64,000 nt of DNA from Candidatus Fimenecus excrementavium (GTDB lineage: Bacteria > Bacillota > Clostridia > Oscillospirales > Acutalibacteraceae): the NCBI GenBank assembly GCA_018712805.1, contig DVGI01000037.1, forward strand, positions 1-64,000, written 5' to 3'. Position 1 is the stretch's first letter, and every line of letters starts with the position of its first letter. Shown piece after piece: positions 8,399-16,599 of this stretch. Below the pieces are notes generated by a model. It saw nothing but the letters and a program-made list of their open reading frames with translations, did not search any database and was not told the origin of the DNA. The position numbers were made by a program, and so were the translations under genes.

Positions 8399-9976
8399 TT
8401 AACCTCTGTCCTTATAAAAAATCGTTCTGTATTTATAATACACTTTCTCCAGCAAAATACGTTTGGATTTAAAATATTTGTTCTGTACATGTTCGCGGGT
8501 TTCGTAAATTGTCGGATTGGCAAGGCGGATAATATCACTGTGCACCTCGTCCGTGACACGCTTTTCACGGGGCAAGGATAAAAGCAGCACCATCAGCCGC
8601 CGGTTGTTAAACGGGAAGGTGATGCGGTGGCAAATATCCAGCGAAGTGGTCACCATCATACCCCAATTGCTCATACGCACTTCCCAATAGTATAAGTCGG
8701 TATGTTCATAGTTGAATTTCGGTGACGCCAAATCAAACTTTTGCATATATTCCCGATAAATTTTATCGCTTTTCTTAAGAAGCGACGGCGAAAGGAAATA
8801 GCGCGTTTGAAAAATGCTGAAATGCCGCGGTGTCAACTTTTCAGGCATTTTGATGCCGTATTTTCTGTCGAAAAACACGCGGACGATTTCCGAAATCCAC
8901 GATTTGACTTCCACGCCGATTTCGTTGCGGCGGTAGAAATAAATATGTTTCCGAATTTCATTGTCCGAAAGCGAGCGAATATAGCCGGAGGAATGCTCGA
9001 TAATTTCTTTGAGCACATCAAAATCTTCGACTTCGGCATTTTCGCTCGGGATTTTGTAAATTTTATGGTCTAAGCCGAGTTTTTCGCAAATACGGTGGGC
9101 AGCTTCGGAGTCCACAATTTCAGTATCCTTGGACTGGAAGCTGAAATAGCCGAAACGGTCATACAGCCCATTGGCGCAGGCAAGCGTGGTTTTGCTGTCT
9201 GTACCGCCGGAAAGAGAAATGTAACCGTCTTTCCATTTTTGCGAAACCAAATCAATGCCGTTGTGCAGGATTTCATAGGCTTTTTGAATCGCCTTGTCAT
9301 AATCTTCGGACGAAGTGTATTCCGGGTGCGGTTCGGTCGGGAAAAAGCGGTGAACGGAAAACGCGCCGTCACAAGCTTTCAAGTAGACATTTGCACCGAT
9401 GCGTTTGAGCGGCGGATAGGGCGAAATATCACCGGGCAGATAGCGGTTCCCAATGTTGTAAAACCGATTGGTCACAAGTTTTTGGACAAACGGGTCACGG
9501 GTAAGGTCATATAAATCCGCCACAAGCTGTGGGTGAGACGTCAGAACGGTTTCCCCGTTCACCGTGCCGTAGTACACACCTTTGATTCCGGCGCAGTCCT
9601 GCACAGCCAGCAAGCCCGTGTCGTCGAACACGAACAGCGAGAAAATACCGGTCCAGTCATTGATGCAGTCGAAAAAGGCCGTTTCCCCTTTTGGATAACC
9701 CTGCGCACAGGTTTCCAACAGTTGTTCTTCTTGCGCAACCATATGAAACGGGTCATAGGCGTGCCCGATAAGCAAGAAATCCGCATTTTCTTTTCGGACA
9801 AGCGTATAATCCTGATACGGGTGAATCCACAAGCGGAAATTCCGAATATCGAGCGCTTTCCACTTTCCGTAAAACGGATATGCTTCGCCGCGCACCTGCG
9901 CGTCCGTTGTCAGCAAATATCCACGGCAAAACATGGCGTCCCGATATTGCGGGTATTGCTCTAAAAGTTTTTCCAT
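8399..9976 (-). CDS. Asparagine-synthetase-like amidotransferase without glutaminase cysteine
   Basis: About 525 residues. The C-terminal synthetase domain carries the ATP-pyrophosphatase P-loop ISLSGGTDSKTTLAC near residues 254-267 and a conserved PFNNRRLM region near the end. The N-terminal part resembles the Ntn glutaminase domain but has no Cys at position 2, so it may use free ammonia or another amine. Next to UDP-GalNAcA synthesis genes it is a candidate for amidating the uronic acid, as proposed for WbpS-type proteins. The start is uncertain: the ATG at 9974-9976 follows AGGG very closely, while TTG codons at 9994 (AAGGA, 6-base spacer) and 10018 are in frame. Confidence 0.75.
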   Translation of the reverse strand: MEKLLEQYPQYRDAMFCRGYLLTTDAQVRGEAYPFYGKWKALDIRNFRLWIHPYQDYTLVRKENADFLLIGHAYDPFHMVAQEEQLLETCAQGYPKGETAFFDCINDWTGIFSLFVFDDTGLLAVQDCAGIKGVYYGTVNGETVLTSHPQLVADLYDLTRDPFVQKLVTNRFYNIGNRYLPGDISPYPPLKRIGANVYLKACDGAFSVHRFFPTEPHPEYTSSEDYDKAIQKAYEILHNGIDLVSQKWKDGYISLSGGTDSKTTLACANGLYDRFGYFSFQSKDTEIVDSEAAHRICEKLGLDHKIYKIPSENAEVEDFDVLKEIIEHSSGYIRSLSDNEIRKHIYFYRRNEIGVEVKSWISEIVRVFFDRKYGIKMPEKLTPRHFSIFQTRYFLSPSLLKKSDKIYREYMQKFDLASPKFNYEHTDLYYWEVRMSNWGMMVTTSLDICHRITFPFNNRRLMVLLLSLPREKRVTDEVHSDIIRLANPTIYETREHVQNKYFKSKRILLEKVYYKYRTIFYKDRG

Positions 9977-10042
9977 TTCCCTACCGTTTAACAAACAAAA
10001 TCCTTCTTTCCGTGACAAGATGATAAGCCGAAAACCCCCGGC

Positions 10043-11371
10043 TTATAATCTCCAATACTGATAGCCGGCCGCTTCATATTGTTTGCGGTCAAGAAGCCCT
10101 TTAATATCGACCAGTACTTTTTTGCTGTTGTCGACAGCTTTAAACATTTTGTCGAAATCCGCCTGTGTGAGCCCTTTGAACGCTTCGTGCGCCACGGCAA
10201 GCACGACTGCATCGCAGTCCTTTATCGAATCCATATCGACAAACTCCACGCCGTAAAGCCGCTTCGCTTCGTCGCGGTCGGCGGTCGGGTCGGTAATCAC
10301 GGGCGTAATGCCGTATTCGCCGAGTTCTTTTACGATATCGATAATCTTGGTGTTGCGGGTGTCGGGGCAGTTTTCTTTAAAGGTGAAGCCCAAAATCGCG
10401 ATGCGCGCGTTTTTAATCGACACATCGGCTTTGATTAAATGCTTCACGGTGTTTTCCGCGACATATTTGCCCATATCGTCGTTAATACGTCTGCCGGAAA
10501 GAATAATCTGACTGTGATAGCCGAGTTCCTCCGCCTTATAAGTCAGGTAATACGGGTCAACGCCGATGCAATGCCCGCCGACAAGGCCCGGGTAGAATTT
10601 CAGGAAGTTCCATTTTGTGCCCGCGGCTTTCAAGACGGACTGGGTGTCAATTCCCATTTTGTTGAAGATGATGGACAGCTCATTCATAAACGCAATGTTG
10701 ATGTCGCGCTGGCTGTTTTCAATGACTTTTGCCGCTTCGGCAACCTTGATGCTCTCCGCGCGGTGCACACCGGCTTCAACAACCAGTTCATAGACCTTGG
10801 CGACGGTGTCGAGAGTTTCCTCGTCCATACCGCTGACAATCTTGGTAATGGTTTCTAAGCGGTGCACTTTGTCGCCGGGGTTGATGCGCTCCGGCGAATA
10901 GCCGATTTTAAAATCGACGCCGCATTTTAAGCCGGACTCTTTTTCCAGAATCGGCACACAGATGTCTTCGGTCACGCCGGGGTAAACCGTGCTTTCATAA
11001 ACAACGACCGAGCCTTTTGTGAGGTTGCGGCCGACGGTGTGCGACGCGCCTTCGACCGGCGTTAAGTCCGGCGTGTGGTCGTCGTTGACAGGCGTCGGCA
11101 CGGCGACGATGTGAAATTTCGCTTCGCGAAGCTTGGTTTCGTCGGCGGTAAATTCCACGGTACAATTTTTAATCGCCTCGTTCCCGACCTCGTTGGTCGG
11201 GTCAACGCCTTTTTTGTAAAGCTCGATTTTTGCGGCATTTAAGTCATAGCCGATAACCTTAACTTTCTTAGAAAAGGCAACTGCAATCGGCATACCGACA
11301 TAACCTAAGCCCACCAGCGAGATTTTTTCTTCCCCGTTTACGATTTTCTCATACAAATTCAAAATTCTCAT
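10043..11371 (-). CDS. Nucleotide sugar dehydrogenase (UDP-GlcNAc/GalNAc 6-dehydrogenase, WbpO/TviB-like)
   Basis: 442 residues, full length for the family. The NAD-binding motif ISLVGLGYVGMPIAVAF lies at 17-33, the central dimer helix KVAEAAKVIENSQRDINIAF near 209-228, and the catalytic cysteine is C268 in GLVGGHCIGVDPYYL. It oxidises C6 of a UDP-N-acetylhexosamine twice to the uronic acid using 2 NAD+. The FTFKENCPDTRNTK block is typical of the WecC/TviB/WbpO branch rather than UDP-glucose dehydrogenase. It overlaps the upstream GT4 by 23 bases. Paired with the epimerase at 7419-8393, the likely product is UDP-GalNAcA. Confidence 0.9.
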   Translation of the reverse strand: MRILNLYEKIVNGEEKISLVGLGYVGMPIAVAFSKKVKVIGYDLNAAKIELYKKGVDPTNEVGNEAIKNCTVEFTADETKLREAKFHIVAVPTPVNDDHTPDLTPVEGASHTVGRNLTKGSVVVYESTVYPGVTEDICVPILEKESGLKCGVDFKIGYSPERINPGDKVHRLETITKIVSGMDEETLDTVAKVYELVVEAGVHRAESIKVAEAAKVIENSQRDINIAFMNELSIIFNKMGIDTQSVLKAAGTKWNFLKFYPGLVGGHCIGVDPYYLTYKAEELGYHSQIILSGRRINDDMGKYVAENTVKHLIKADVSIKNARIAILGFTFKENCPDTRNTKIIDIVKELGEYGITPVITDPTADRDEAKRLYGVEFVDMDSIKDCDAVVLAVAHEAFKGLTQADFDKMFKAVDNSKKVLVDIKGLLDRKQYEAAGYQYWRL

Positions 11372-12476
11372 TCCCCTTGATTTTCAAATATCTGCACATG
11401 TCCGCATTGACCTTGCGGACATCAAATTTTTGCCTGCAATATTCGGCGCTTGCCTGCCCCATTTTTTTTATTCGCTCCGGGTTTTCCACAAACGCGCACA
11501 TTTTCTCGGCGACCGCTTCGGCGTTTTGCACCGGCACCAAAAAGCCGGTTTCGCCGTCTACCACCGTTTCCCGACAACCCGGGGCATCGGTCGTAATCAC
11601 CGCGCGGCCCATAGACATGGCTTCCAGCACCGTGCGCGGCGTTCCCTCGCGGTAAGACGGCAGGACATAAACCGAGCACTGCTTGTAATAATCCGCCACG
11701 GTGTCGGTTTCGCCGAAATGCTCAATCGTGCCGTCGTCAATAAAGGGCTTTAAATCCGCTTCGGAAAGCGAATCCTGAATATTCTCGCAAGCGCCCAAAA
11801 GCATACACCGCACAGCCGGATATTTTTGCTTCACCATGCGGCAGGCGGCAAGGTATTCGCGAATTCCTTTGGAATACATTACCCGGGACAGCATAAAGAA
11901 AGTCGTTCTTTCCGGCAGCGCCGCAACGGCAAATTTTTCGGTGTTGACGCCGGAACCGTTGACCACCACACATTTTTCATCTTTTACCAAATGCAAATCG
12001 ACGAACTGTTTGCGGTCGTCGTTGTTTTGGAATATGGCAACGTCGGCGCAGCGAAACGCTTTTTTGTAAAGCGCGGACATAATGGTGCGAATAGCCTTCG
12101 CTTTAGCGGTCTTCGCGGTAAACGCATACCCTGCACCGGTCACCATCGCAGCGATATGCGGCACGCCGGCTTTTTTAGCGGCGATAGAGCCGTAAATGAC
12201 AGGCTTACTGGTGTAACCGAGCACAACGTCCGGCTTTTCCGTTTGAAACAGCCGATAAAGCGCTTTTTGATATTGCAAATCGGCAAACGGATTCACGCCG
12301 TTTTTGTTCATCGGGATTTCCACAAACCGCGCGCCGAGCGCTTCGATTTTCTCTATATTGTCACGATTCGGACCTGTTACAATTACCTCATAGCCACAAG
12401 CGATAATTTCCCGTATCAAATCGCCGCGGAAGTTATAGGCGGTTCGGTTCTTCGGGGAAATCAAAATAAATTTCAT
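11349..12476 (-). CDS. Glycosyltransferase family 4, PglA/WbnK-type
   Basis: 375 residues from the ATG at 12474-12476. This ATG overlaps the stop of the upstream dehydrogenase as ATGA, a strong sign of coupled translation. The N-terminus MKFILISPKNRTAYNFRGDL and the segment VVLGYTSKPVIYGSIAAKKA mark the PglA/RfpB-type GT4s, which often add the second sugar to the lipid carrier. The donor site is REGTPRTVLEAMSMGRAVIT near residue 270. In this operon it would act right after the priming transferase; that step order is inference. Confidence 0.88.
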   Translation of the reverse strand: MKFILISPKNRTAYNFRGDLIREIIACGYEVIVTGPNRDNIEKIEALGARFVEIPMNKNGVNPFADLQYQKALYRLFQTEKPDVVLGYTSKPVIYGSIAAKKAGVPHIAAMVTGAGYAFTAKTAKAKAIRTIMSALYKKAFRCADVAIFQNNDDRKQFVDLHLVKDEKCVVVNGSGVNTEKFAVAALPERTTFFMLSRVMYSKGIREYLAACRMVKQKYPAVRCMLLGACENIQDSLSEADLKPFIDDGTIEHFGETDTVADYYKQCSVYVLPSYREGTPRTVLEAMSMGRAVITTDAPGCRETVVDGETGFLVPVQNAEAVAEKMCAFVENPERIKKMGQASAEYCRQKFDVRKVNADMCRYLKIKGNENFEFV

Positions 12477-13393
12477 CGGTCGGTTTCCCCCTTTAAAAAC
12501 ATGCATAAATTTTGATAAATCACAGAAAACAGCCTGTCTTTATTGTTTTGAGAAACAAAAGAATTATGCGGTGTGACAAGCACATTCGGCATATCCCAAA
12601 GCGGGCTGTCAGACGGGAGCGGTTCTTCTTCAAAAACATCTAAAACCGCGCCGCCCAAAATTCCGTTTTGCAAAGCATCTACCAACGCGAGCGTATCAAC
12701 TACGCCGCCGCGCGCGACATTCACAAGCACCGCGCCGTGCTTAAAGCGCTCTAGGGTTTTCTTGGAAATCAAGTGTTTGGTCTCATTTGTCAGCGGCACG
12801 GTTAAAATCACAACGTCGGCGTCACGGACAGCTTGTCCGATTTGCGTGACCGGACAATAGCGGTCAAAGCTGTCGCTTTTGGGTTCCACAAGGTCAACAC
12901 CCGTAACTTGCATATGCAAAGCGTGAAAGCAATCGGCGCACGCCTGTCCGACGCTGCCGCAGCCGACAATGCAGACGCGCCCGCCGGAAAGTTCCAAAAG
13001 GCCGCGATGCTTTTCCCAAACATGGGCTTTTTGGTTGTTATAAAAAAAGTTCGCCTGCTTATAAAGGGACAAAACGCCCCAAAGCGCGAACTCAGCCATA
13101 GGTACACTATACACCCCGCGGGCATTATAAAGCATAATCCCCTTTTCCTGCAGTTTTGCAGCCGGCACACGGTCGAGCCCGGCGCTTGTCAGCTGGACAC
13201 AGCGAAGGCGGGGAAACACGGATAATTCATGATATAAAAACAGGTTGTTGCAGACAGTAAGCTCCGCATCTGCGGCGCCTTCCGGCAGGTCGCCGCGCTC
13301 GTCCGGCATCATAATGCATTCAAGCCCCAGCCCGCGAAGCTTCGCAAGCTGAGGTTCTGTGTAACAATATGCACCTGTCAAAAGGATTTTCAT
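12473..13393 (-). CDS. D-isomer-specific 2-hydroxyacid dehydrogenase
   Basis: 306 residues. The NAD-binding domain has GGRVCIVGCGSVGQACADCF near 137-156 and the family signature LVNVARGGVVDTLALVDAL near 223-241. The catalytic triad appears as Arg in NVARGG, Glu in DVFEEEPL and His in VTPHNS. Such enzymes reduce 2-oxo acids to D-2-hydroxy acids with NADH. Its place inside an exopolysaccharide operon, beside an HpcH/HpaI aldolase and an acyltransferase, suggests it makes a hydroxy-acid substituent for the polymer rather than serving central metabolism. The ATG at 13391-13393 is preceded by an adjacent TTG. Confidence 0.86.
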   Translation of the reverse strand: MKILLTGAYCYTEPQLAKLRGLGLECIMMPDERGDLPEGAADAELTVCNNLFLYHELSVFPRLRCVQLTSAGLDRVPAAKLQEKGIMLYNARGVYSVPMAEFALWGVLSLYKQANFFYNNQKAHVWEKHRGLLELSGGRVCIVGCGSVGQACADCFHALHMQVTGVDLVEPKSDSFDRYCPVTQIGQAVRDADVVILTVPLTNETKHLISKKTLERFKHGAVLVNVARGGVVDTLALVDALQNGILGGAVLDVFEEEPLPSDSPLWDMPNVLVTPHNSFVSQNNKDRLFSVIYQNLCMFLKGETDR

Positions 13394-13442
13394 CAAGAAA
13401 CATCGCCTTTATTACATTTCTTTTTGGTAAGGAACGCACGGT

Positions 13443-14414
13443 TTACTCGGCTTTTGTACGCCGCAATTTTTTGAAAAGAAGCTGGATTCCCTCTAAAAGT
13501 TTCCCGGTGCCGAAGTGCAAAACGGCGGCACCCGCCACAATCACCGAAGTCAGCACAAGCCAGTTCAACGGGAACGGCAGCAACTTTGCAAAAAACGGGA
13601 TAATGCCGATCTGCACCAAATAAATTTCGAGCGTGATTTCCGAGATAAAATTCAAAACCCGTTTGATCCAGCGCGGCAGCGCTTCCAACTTTGCGTCGAT
13701 GCCGGCGAAGCAACGGACAAGAAAATACAAGAGCAAAAACAGCATATATTGATTGATAATCTGAAAAGCACTGATTGCTTCGATTTTTGCAAACAGCATT
13801 TTGCTTGCAAAATAAGCGCAGAAGAAAAATGCCAACAGCACCCAATTTATGACCTTGTTGCTGTTTTGGAATTGCTTAAGATGCAGTCGAAAATATGCGC
13901 CCAGTAACATGGAAGCCCCATAAAGGAACAGAATAAATGCTGCGCCCGCCGCATCGATATGATAATAGGTTTTGTCAAACAAGAAAAGATAGAAAACCAA
14001 ATGTACGACCGCAACCGCCGCCAAAATCCAACCCAACCGCTTTTGGGCAGCTTTCCATTTCATTAAAACATAAAACGGAATATATAAAATAAGGATATCG
14101 GCCAAAAAACGGAACCGCGTCGGATAAACAAAGAGTTCCAACCACGACTTACCGCCGGTATCGCTTATGGAAAGCAGCAAATACAGCGCGGTAATAATCC
14201 AGATTTGCGGATACATACGCACGATCCGTTTCCCGTACCACCGCGGAAAGCTCTGTTTCGGGTTGCAAAGGCAAAAGCCGGAAACCGCAAAAAATATTAC
14301 GTTTCCCAAAAGGCCGCCGTTTGCAATGAAATCGGTCGGATACACGCCGGTATAATGGGAGTTTGTAATCAGCATCGCTGCAAGCGCCCGTAAAACTGTT
14401 GCAAAATAAATCAT
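13443..14414 (-). CDS. Acyltransferase 3 family membrane O-acyltransferase
   Basis: 323 residues with about ten membrane helices. The block near residues 32-60 (NGGLLGNVIFFAVSGFCLCN then FPRWYGKRIVRMYPQIWI) is the acyltransferase-3 signature (PF01757), with the RhxRhhP-like KRIVRMYP motif. Family members move acetyl or other acyl groups onto extracytoplasmic sugars. In this operon it would decorate the repeat unit. It starts 3 bases after the aldolase stop and is followed 49 bases later by the hydroxyacid dehydrogenase. Confidence 0.85.
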   Translation of the reverse strand: MIYFATVLRALAAMLITNSHYTGVYPTDFIANGGLLGNVIFFAVSGFCLCNPKQSFPRWYGKRIVRMYPQIWIITALYLLLSISDTGGKSWLELFVYPTRFRFLADILILYIPFYVLMKWKAAQKRLGWILAAVAVVHLVFYLFLFDKTYYHIDAAGAAFILFLYGASMLLGAYFRLHLKQFQNSNKVINWVLLAFFFCAYFASKMLFAKIEAISAFQIINQYMLFLLLYFLVRCFAGIDAKLEALPRWIKRVLNFISEITLEIYLVQIGIIPFFAKLLPFPLNWLVLTSVIVAGAAVLHFGTGKLLEGIQLLFKKLRRTKAE

Positions 14415-14417
14415 AGC

Positions 14418-15245
14418 TTACCCCTTGTGCTTCCCCGTAATTGCCGCCACAATTTTTTGTACTTGTGCATGATTGTCGTTCTGCTCCTGCTTTGTCATTG
14501 CGGCACATTGTGCCTCGCAGGCGCGTATATCGTCAACGCCGGCTTTGAAATCTTCCGCAAGATGGCTGCGGTCATGGATTTTAGACATATCGCAAAATGC
14601 ACGAGAAAGAATGACTTGGCTTGAACCGAGCCGGTAGTGCTCCGCCAAAATCCGTTCTGCGGGAAGTGCAACATTACTGCCCGGCCTGCCGACGCCGCCG
14701 AAACCGTAGGGAATCCCCTTTTCGGCAAACTTGCGGCAAAGCGTCTCTACGGTGCCGTTCGCAACCAATTCAAACATAAAGTTCAAATGATAGCCGAGAT
14801 GCAGGTCGTTAATGCCGACGTGCACTTCATCAATTCCGGGAACGGCCAAAATCTCGTCGATATGTTCGACAGCTTCCGGCGTTTCAAAAAGCAGGCAGGT
14901 TTTCACCCGTCCTTTGCAAACCGAAACAAAATCGGAAACCTCTTTGACGGTTTTAAAATACGGCAGCATGACAATATCGGCGCCGTCCGCAATCACTTTG
15001 TTGATTTCCGCTTCGGAGCCGGCATACATACTGTTCACGCGAACAAGCAGCTGCGCCGAAGTCAAAACCGCTTTTAACCGCCGGACGTCTTCTATACTGT
15101 GATGTGAAATGACGGTGTCGAGATGCCCCTGCCGTTCTTCTTTGCCCCGCAGTTCCAAATCGAGAAAAATGCGGTCGACCCCCGCCGCCTGGGCAATGGC
15201 GGCAACCTGTGGGTCGTTGGTCAGATACATCAATTTCAGCGGCAT
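14418..15245 (-). CDS. HpcH/HpaI aldolase / citrate lyase family protein
   Basis: 275 residues. Family features are DRIFLDLELRGKEERQGHLD near 24-43, the basic RVNS segment, the metal ligand Glu in LLFETPEAVEHIDEI and the Asp in VGINDLHLGYHLNF. Class II pyruvate aldolases of this fold join or split pyruvate and an aldehyde. The start shares one base with the stop of the priming transferase (TAATG), so the two are translated together. The protein belongs to a branch seen in surface polysaccharide loci whose substrate is not known to me. With the neighbouring dehydrogenase it could make a 2-hydroxy acid; that is inference. Confidence 0.8.
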   Translation of the reverse strand: MPLKLMYLTNDPQVAAIAQAAGVDRIFLDLELRGKEERQGHLDTVISHHSIEDVRRLKAVLTSAQLLVRVNSMYAGSEAEINKVIADGADIVMLPYFKTVKEVSDFVSVCKGRVKTCLLFETPEAVEHIDEILAVPGIDEVHVGINDLHLGYHLNFMFELVANGTVETLCRKFAEKGIPYGFGGVGRPGSNVALPAERILAEHYRLGSSQVILSRAFCDMSKIHDRSHLAEDFKAGVDDIRACEAQCAAMTKQEQNDNHAQVQKIVAAITGKHKG

Positions 15246-15880
15246 TATTTCTTCACGCTTTCAACAGGTTCTTTTTCCGCAACCTGCACAGTTGCAACCG
15301 TGTTTTCGTTGTCGGCATTCGTAAACACCTTAAACACAGTCATAAACAAAATCTTAATATCGAGCCACAAAGACATATGGTCCACATACCAAACATTCAG
15401 TTCGATTCTGTGATTCCATTCTACTTCTTTGCGGCCGTTGACTTGCGCCCAGCCGGTAATTCCGGGGCGCACCTCAAACATTCGTCTTTGGAAGTCAGAG
15501 TATTCTCCCAAAGGCCAGGGGTGGTAAGTGAGCGGCGGGCGCGGCCCGATAAAGCTCATTTCACCCTTTAAAATGTTCACAAGCTGGGGCAGTTCGTCGA
15601 TACTGGTTGCGCGCAAAATCCGCCCGATTTTCGTGACGCGCGCATCCCCCTTCCCGGAGTATACACCGGTGCCGGTTTTTTCCGCGCCGACACACATAGA
15701 GCGGAATTTATAGATTTGAAATTCTTTGCCGTCTTTGCCGAGCCTCGTCTGCCGGAAGACAGCAGGTCCTTCGGAAGTGCACCGAACCAGCAAAGCCACG
15801 ATCCCCATTAAGGGCCACAGCAGAAATAATGCACATGCCGAAGCCAAAATGTCTAACAATCGCTTAAATTTACGGTACAA
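15245..15880 (-). CDS. Priming sugar-phosphate transferase (EpsL/PglC-type)
   Basis: 211 residues: one N-terminal membrane segment and the polyprenyl-phosphate sugar-1-phosphate transferase domain. Signatures are KFRSMCVGAE near 58-67, ATSIDELPQLVNILKGEMSF near 91-110, GPRPPLTYH, and RPGITGWAQVNGR near 136-148. It starts repeat-unit synthesis by loading a sugar phosphate on undecaprenyl phosphate. It is the short type without the five-helix WcaJ N-terminus. The start codon is TTG, 7-8 bases after AAGGAGAG. First gene of the operon, about 40 bases after the promoter at 15926-15954. Confidence 0.92.
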   Translation of the reverse strand: MYRKFKRLLDILASACALFLLWPLMGIVALLVRCTSEGPAVFRQTRLGKDGKEFQIYKFRSMCVGAEKTGTGVYSGKGDARVTKIGRILRATSIDELPQLVNILKGEMSFIGPRPPLTYHPWPLGEYSDFQRRMFEVRPGITGWAQVNGRKEVEWNHRIELNVWYVDHMSLWLDIKILFMTVFKVFTNADNENTVATVQVAEKEPVESVKK

Positions 15881-15925
15881 ATAAACTCTCTCCTTAAATA
15901 TATCAACCCATGCGTATACGTTAAA

Positions 15926-15954
15926 AGTATACTTTTTTTACGGTAAAAAGTCAA
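15926..15954 (-). promoter_or_regulatory. Sigma-A promoter of the exopolysaccharide operon
   Basis: On the minus strand TTGACT (15954-15949) and TATACT (15931-15926) are separated by exactly 17 bases, with an A/T-rich spacer. Transcription would start near 15919, giving a leader of about 40 bases that ends in AAGGAGAG and the TTG start of the priming transferase. No operator could be recognised. Confidence 0.8.
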
Positions 15955-16027
15955 TAGTCGGCGCAACATTACAACAGCCGATATGCACGTTACATTTTGG
16001 CAAAATTCTTTCTTTTTCCAAAAGCAA

Positions 16028-16054
16028 GGCGGAGAAGCAAAACGCTTCTCCGCC
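16028..16054 (-). terminator. Rho-independent terminator after the holin gene
   Basis: A perfect 11-bp stem (GGCGGAGAAGC / GCTTCTCCGCC) with a 5-base loop lies 11 bases after the holin stop codon. On the minus strand it is followed by TTGCTTTT. It separates the lysis cassette from the exopolysaccharide promoter. Confidence 0.85.
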
Positions 16055-16065
16055 AAGGCAAAATC

Positions 16066-16314
16066 TTATTCTGTTTTGAGCTGTTTTACAAGCTGATCCC
16101 CGTAAACCGCGGCGCCTGTTATCAAGACACCCTGCACGGCGGCATCCACGGAAAAGCCTAAAATCCCGAACGCGCCCAAAATACCGAACACCAGTAAAAT
16201 CAGCGGTATGTACTTGTCCGGTATTTTTTCAATGTTTTTTATCAGCGCGCCGAGAATATTCAGAGCGGGAATCAAAACCAGGCCTTTTTCCACAATATAA
16301 GTCAAAAGTTCCAT
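16066..16314 (-). CDS. Phage-type holin (Hol44 / holin superfamily V-like)
   Basis: 82 residues from the ATG at 16312-16314, preceded by GGGGGTGAAAAA. Two or three hydrophobic segments: an N-terminal one, a central YIPLILLVFGILGAFGILGF, and VDAAVQGVLITGAAVYGDQL before the polar end QLVKQLKTE. The pattern PLILLV-(x)n-QGVLITGAAVY matches the Hol44 family (PF16079). Holins form the pores that let endolysin reach the wall or collapse the membrane potential. It is the last gene of a compact lysis cassette, 11 bases after the XhlA-like gene, with no capsid or tail genes nearby. Confidence 0.82.
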   Translation of the reverse strand: MELLTYIVEKGLVLIPALNILGALIKNIEKIPDKYIPLILLVFGILGAFGILGFSVDAAVQGVLITGAAVYGDQLVKQLKTE

Positions 16315-16325
16315 TTTTTCACCCC

Positions 16326-16595
16326 CTACCCTCCGATAATCAGCCACAGCGCCGCGCCGACGCCGGTGCCGATTGCCGTGAGCATGGCGACAACCAGTTT
16401 ATCCCAAAGCTTCGACGGGCGCTCTTTTACGGATTGTATGCTTTCTTTGAGTTCCCCGAGCGTCACCAACATGCTGTCGAGCTTAATGTGCATTTCGGCA
16501 CTTGCCACAGCGAAGTTGTTGACCTTGGAATACAGGATTTTTACATCGTCCTCAAGTTTTGTAATTCTATGCTCAAACAAATCCTTTTCCGGCAC
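16326..16595 (-). CDS. XhlA-like coiled-coil membrane protein
   Basis: 89 residues with a GTG start 4 bases after the endolysin stop. Residues 5-60 are an amphipathic coiled coil (HRITKLEDDVKILYSKVNN onward) and residues 66-88 one membrane helix (VVAMLTAIGTGVGAALWLII). This layout, size and position between endolysin and holin fit the haemolysin XhlA family (PF10779), which in Bacillus prophage PBSX works with holin XhlB and amidase XlyA in lysis. The ribosome-binding site is weak, so coupling to the endolysin is likely. Confidence 0.78.
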   Translation of the reverse strand: MPEKDLFEHRITKLEDDVKILYSKVNNFAVASAEMHIKLDSMLVTLGELKESIQSVKERPSKLWDKLVVAMLTAIGTGVGAALWLIIGG

Positions 16596-16599
16596 AAAA

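Noticed and set aside
13369..13442. Frameshifted remnant between the acyltransferase and the hydroxyacid dehydrogenase
   Set aside because: Only 49 bases of spacer; both neighbours are full length with intact motifs.
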